From Streptomyces cyaneochromogenes (lineage in GTDB: Bacteria > Actinomycetota > Actinomycetes > Streptomycetales > Streptomycetaceae), in contig NZ_CP034539.1 of NCBI RefSeq assembly GCF_003963535.1, positions 124,001 to 188,000 on the forward strand: a DNA stretch of 64,000 bases, written 5' to 3'. Numbering within the stretch: the first letter of the stretch is position 1; each line of letters begins with the position of its first letter. Position numbers and translations under genes: made by a program. The notes below the pieces were generated by a model. The model saw only the letters and a program-made list of their open reading frames with translations, was not told the DNA's origin and searched no databases. This document shows, in pieces, positions 61,695-64,000 of the stretch.

Positions 61695-62157
61695 CTGTCA
61701 CCCGTGCCGCCTGTGCGATGAGATCGTCGAGATCTCCCTGCCACACAGCTCCTTCGGCATGCTCGGCCAGCGCCCAGCGCGGCGGTGAGCCCTTGCTCTT
61801 CCGGTAGGCCGTGTCCTCGCTCATCAAGTGGGCGATGCGGCGCCGGAGCTTGCCCCGCGGCGTCTTCTTCGCGTCATCGATAAGGAAGTTCTTGATCGAC
61901 GTGAGGAACAGTCGCTCCAGGGAGGCCTCGTCGGCGGCCTGGGCGAAGCAGACGGTCACGAACCGTTGTCCCGCTCCTTCCTGGGACAACATCGCAATGA
62001 TCACGTCGTAGGCCGCGTCATCGCTCCAGACAGTGTGCCCTTCCGGGGGCGGAAAGCCGGAGGCACGGCGCACCTGGTGGACCAGCAGCCGCAACAGATC
62101 AAACGTGGCAGGCCCGAACTCGCCGGTCTGCAGCTCCTCGAAAGCCCCGCTGGCCAC
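61555..62157 (-). CDS. hypothetical protein, possibly the N-terminal part of a split gene
   Basis: 200 residues from GTG 62157. Residues 1-150 look genuinely coding (FDLLRLLVHQVRRASGFPPPEGHTVWSDDAAYDVIIAMLSQEGAG ... LFLTSIKNFLIDDAKKTPRGKLRRRIAHLM). The LTSIKNFLIDDAKKTPRGKLRRRI stretch faintly resembles sigma region 2. Residues 155-200 are Arg/Pro-rich and overlap the next gene's N-terminus in another frame, so the true end is doubtful. Possibly fused in frame to the 60831 protein after a frameshift. First gene of the ImmA/Ubl-type transcription unit. Function not recognised. Confidence 0.55.
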   Translation of the reverse strand: MASGAFEELQTGEFGPATFDLLRLLVHQVRRASGFPPPEGHTVWSDDAAYDVIIAMLSQEGAGQRFVTVCFAQAADEASLERLFLTSIKNFLIDDAKKTPRGKLRRRIAHLMSEDTAYRKSKGSPPRWALAEHAEGAVWQGDLDDLIAQAARVTGVGITRWNHSGPTPKQTVPGPAARPDLARSMGRHHPAAADHGGRRR

Positions 62158-62554
62158 GAGCCACCCCCGATCTCCTGCTCCCCGCTCGGCGCCTGCAGCG
62201 GCCGACCTTCAGGTCTGCATACACCAACGTGCAAACCTCAGGCGCGCGACGCGCCCAAGACCCCTTGCCTCGCGGAACAGCGCAACCAACTGGGCGTCTC
62301 TGGCCGATCGGCCGCGGGCACCCTGCAATGGCACGTCCTGCCTGGAGCGGTTCGACTCGGCCGACCGGTGGTCGAGGCAACAGGTCGCCGAGAACGAGGC
62401 AAGGGCTGCGGCGTACGCCTCGGCCGCATCGGAAACGTGCGAACCCTCTCACTCACGGCCGTCATGGGTCTCGGATCGGACGGAAAGGCGCTCTGGTGCC
62501 TGACGGATGCTCAGCGGACAATCGATGCACATTCTGTTGACCGAGGGGGCCGGC
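62158..62554. other. divergent intergenic region
   Basis: 397 bases between the start of the 61555 gene (minus) and TcmP (plus). Short frames on both strands are shadow-like. Promoters for both directions must lie here; no conserved box could be fixed by eye. Confidence 0.45.
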
Positions 62555-63670
62555 ATGGGTGTTCTGTGGCCGCTGGAGCCTGCTACGGCAGCCAAGCATC
62601 GCCTCTACCAGCGGTATCTCGATGCGTGGTGGCCCATCCTGCTGCAGACGTCGCAGCGCACCGGATACAGCCGGCCCCGGGTGACACTGCTGGACGCGTT
62701 CGCCGGACCGGGCCGATACGAGGGCGGAGAACCCGGTTCCCCGGTGTTCATCCTGGACCGGCTGCTGAACCACACCGCCGTTGACCGGATGAACCTCACT
62801 CCTCAGCGGGTGCACCTGGTCTTCATCGAGAAGGACCGGGCCCGCCACGAACACCTCGTGTCCGAACTGACCGGCCAATTCGGCAACCTGTCGGAGCTTC
62901 CTGTGCGGGTGGAGGTCCGGCGCGGGGAGGCGGGGCGGGACAGCATTGCAGTGCTGAGCGAACTGCATGCGTGGGGTCATCCCATTCTCGGGATCTTCGA
63001 CAGCTGGGGCAGCGTGAACGTGCCGCTGGAGGTGACGCGCAGGATCGCCCGTAACCGTTCCAGCGAGGTCATCACCACTTTCGGGCCCAACTGGTTCAGC
63101 CGCAGGGAAGAGCTGAACGCCGACGTCCTCGACACGGTTTTCGGCGGCCGTCAGCACTGGGCGCCGGCCGCGGACGAGGCCCGGCCCGATGAACGGTGGC
63201 GAGCGTGGCTGGGCACCTACCGCAGCGCGCTGCGGCGGGCGGGCTTCGCGTACCAGCTGCAGTTCCGGCTGGTACCGCGCACCGGGCAGCCCCTGTATCT
63301 GGTGTTCGGCACCGGCAGCGACGCGGGCCTGAAGGCGATGAAGGAAGCGATGTGGAAGGTCGACGACCGCGACGGCGAAAGCTTCCAGGATCCCCGTACC
63401 CGCGGCGCCCAGCCTGTCGGTCAGCTCGATCTCTTCCAGGCGTTCGAGACGTGCGACCCGGAACTGCTGGAGCTGGTGGCGCAACGGCTCGCGTCCGGCT
63501 CCGCCCCAGTGGAGGCGGTCGGCCAGTGGCTGCTGACGGAGACCTCCCGCTGGATGCCGACGCACGCATTGAAGGCGGTGCGGCAGATGCGTCAGGATGG
63601 CTCCGTAGTGATCCTGTCGTCGGGCAAGCTCACCAGCAAGAGCCAGGTGAGCCTCCCTGCTGCCGCCTGA
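62555..63670 (+). CDS. tcmP: three-Cys-motif partner protein TcmP
   Basis: 371 residues from ATG 62555, chosen because GAGGGGG lies 6 bases upstream; earlier in-frame ATGs are possible. It begins MGVLWPLEPATAAKHRLYQRYLDAWWPILLQ, followed by VTLLDAFAGPGRYEGGEPGSPVFILDRLL. The DAFAGPG/Rossmann pattern and AAKHRLYxxYL motif identify TcmP, a family encoded beside three-Cys-motif Gp37/Gp68-type (DUF5131) proteins. The core resembles SAM-dependent methyltransferases, and a nucleic-acid-modifying role is presumed. The convergent DUF5131 gene ends 11 bases away. Complete. Confidence 0.85.
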   Translation: MGVLWPLEPATAAKHRLYQRYLDAWWPILLQTSQRTGYSRPRVTLLDAFAGPGRYEGGEPGSPVFILDRLLNHTAVDRMNLTPQRVHLVFIEKDRARHEHLVSELTGQFGNLSELPVRVEVRRGEAGRDSIAVLSELHAWGHPILGIFDSWGSVNVPLEVTRRIARNRSSEVITTFGPNWFSRREELNADVLDTVFGGRQHWAPAADEARPDERWRAWLGTYRSALRRAGFAYQLQFRLVPRTGQPLYLVFGTGSDAGLKAMKEAMWKVDDRDGESFQDPRTRGAQPVGQLDLFQAFETCDPELLELVAQRLASGSAPVEAVGQWLLTETSRWMPTHALKAVRQMRQDGSVVILSSGKLTSKSQVSLPAAA

Positions 63671-63681
63671 CGTCCCGCTGT

Positions 63682-64000
63682 TCAGGCCGGGGCGCGGTCC
63701 CGGGCTTGTGGATACTCCCGCACCCGTAGGCCGGCGGGGAAGTGTGTGATGTCCTTGTGATGGGTCTTGTTCCAGCACGAGCCGAGCTGCTTGACGAACG
63801 GGGCCGTCCCGGACTGCCTGCACTGCTCGACGATGTCGCCGGCCCAGGCCAGGTCCATCGGCCGGGCTCCCGGGCCGGACTCACCGCCGACGATCGCCCA
63901 GTCGATGCCGTCCAGGTCCAGGCCCTCGAGCGGGCCGAGCAGGGGCTCACACGACAGGAACCGCACCGACGCCGGCACCAGCCGTAGATCGTCCACGCGC
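63682..64000 (-). CDS. DUF5131 (phage Gp37/Gp68-type) three-Cys-motif protein, partial
   Basis: Only the C-terminal 105 residues are in the window: RLVPASVRFLSCEPLLGPLEGLDLDGIDWAIVGGESGPGARPMDLAWAGDIVEQCRQSGTAPFVKQLGS. This is the conserved end of the DUF5131 family, whose N-terminal three-Cys motif (beyond 64000) resembles radical-SAM iron-sulfur binding. It is convergent with TcmP, the known partner. The start is outside the window. Confidence 0.85.
   Translation of the reverse strand, partial: RVDDLRLVPASVRFLSCEPLLGPLEGLDLDGIDWAIVGGESGPGARPMDLAWAGDIVEQCRQSGTAPFVKQLGSCWNKTHHKDITHFPAGLRVREYPQARDRAPA

Noticed and set aside
62462..63823. 453-residue minus frame opposite TcmP
   Set aside because: Antisense shadow; TcmP motifs and ribosome site are on the plus strand.

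Overview
The window is very GC-rich, uses almost only G or C at third codon positions, and is full of gene families typical of Streptomyces: XRE-DUF5753/DUF6879 pairs, DUF6415, WhiB, trypsin-NACHT proteins, LamG/RHS giants and many IS5-type transposases. It is most likely an accessory segment of a Streptomyces chromosome arm or a large linear plasmid. No rRNA, tRNA, replication or conjugation genes and no CRISPR array were seen.

Region by region: 0-11 kb holds small accessory and regulatory genes (HAD hydrolase, an SDR with a divergent XRE regulator, DUF6415, XRE-DUF5753 with DUF6879). An unusual number of these are split by single frameshifts. 11-13 kb holds a thioredoxin-fold membrane protein, an IS5/IS427-type element and a duplicated tail of a DUF6415 gene. 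13.7-16.8 kb holds a compact minus-strand operon with 4-bp overlaps: a small one-TM protein, a WhiB-domain/ECF-sigma fusion, and a NuoF-like flavo-iron-sulfur protein carrying a C-terminal ferredoxin. 17.1-22.6 kb is a graveyard: a NACHT NTPase broken in about seven places, an IS5 element, and an ISL3 transposase truncated by it. 22.8-26.9 kb has a secreted FG-GAP protein and IS/pentapeptide wreckage. 26.9-38.6 kb is a LamG / RHS-Hint-toxin / immunity polymorphic-toxin operon on the minus strand. 38.7-43.6 kb is a second IS cluster (IS3, two IS5 transposases) around a RacP-like remnant and an intact peptidase E.

43.8-64 kb is a conflict/defence-type island. It holds two independent trypsin plus NACHT/STAND cassettes, each led by a small trypsin-co-occurring-domain protein (Trypco2 at 43.8 kb on plus, Trypco1 at 55.4 kb on minus). 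Beyond them lie an AlbA_2-like gene and a ubiquitin-like operon (DUF3892, multiubiquitin-type Ubl, ThiF/E1, DUF6527) preceded by an ImmA/IrrE peptidase and an HTH partner. Last is a convergent TcmP / DUF5131 (three-Cys-motif) pair that runs off the window.

How the parts may work together (inference): the protease-NACHT cassettes and the Ubl operon look like NTP-dependent threat-response systems that process or tag proteins when triggered. The XRE/ImmA pair is a likely switch for the Ubl operon. The WhiB-sigma/NuoF operon looks like a redox-sensing transcription module, with the cluster-bearing sigma factor made together with a redox enzyme. The least familiar arrangements are the WhiB-ECF fusion operon and the Ubl operon with its XRE/ImmA front end.
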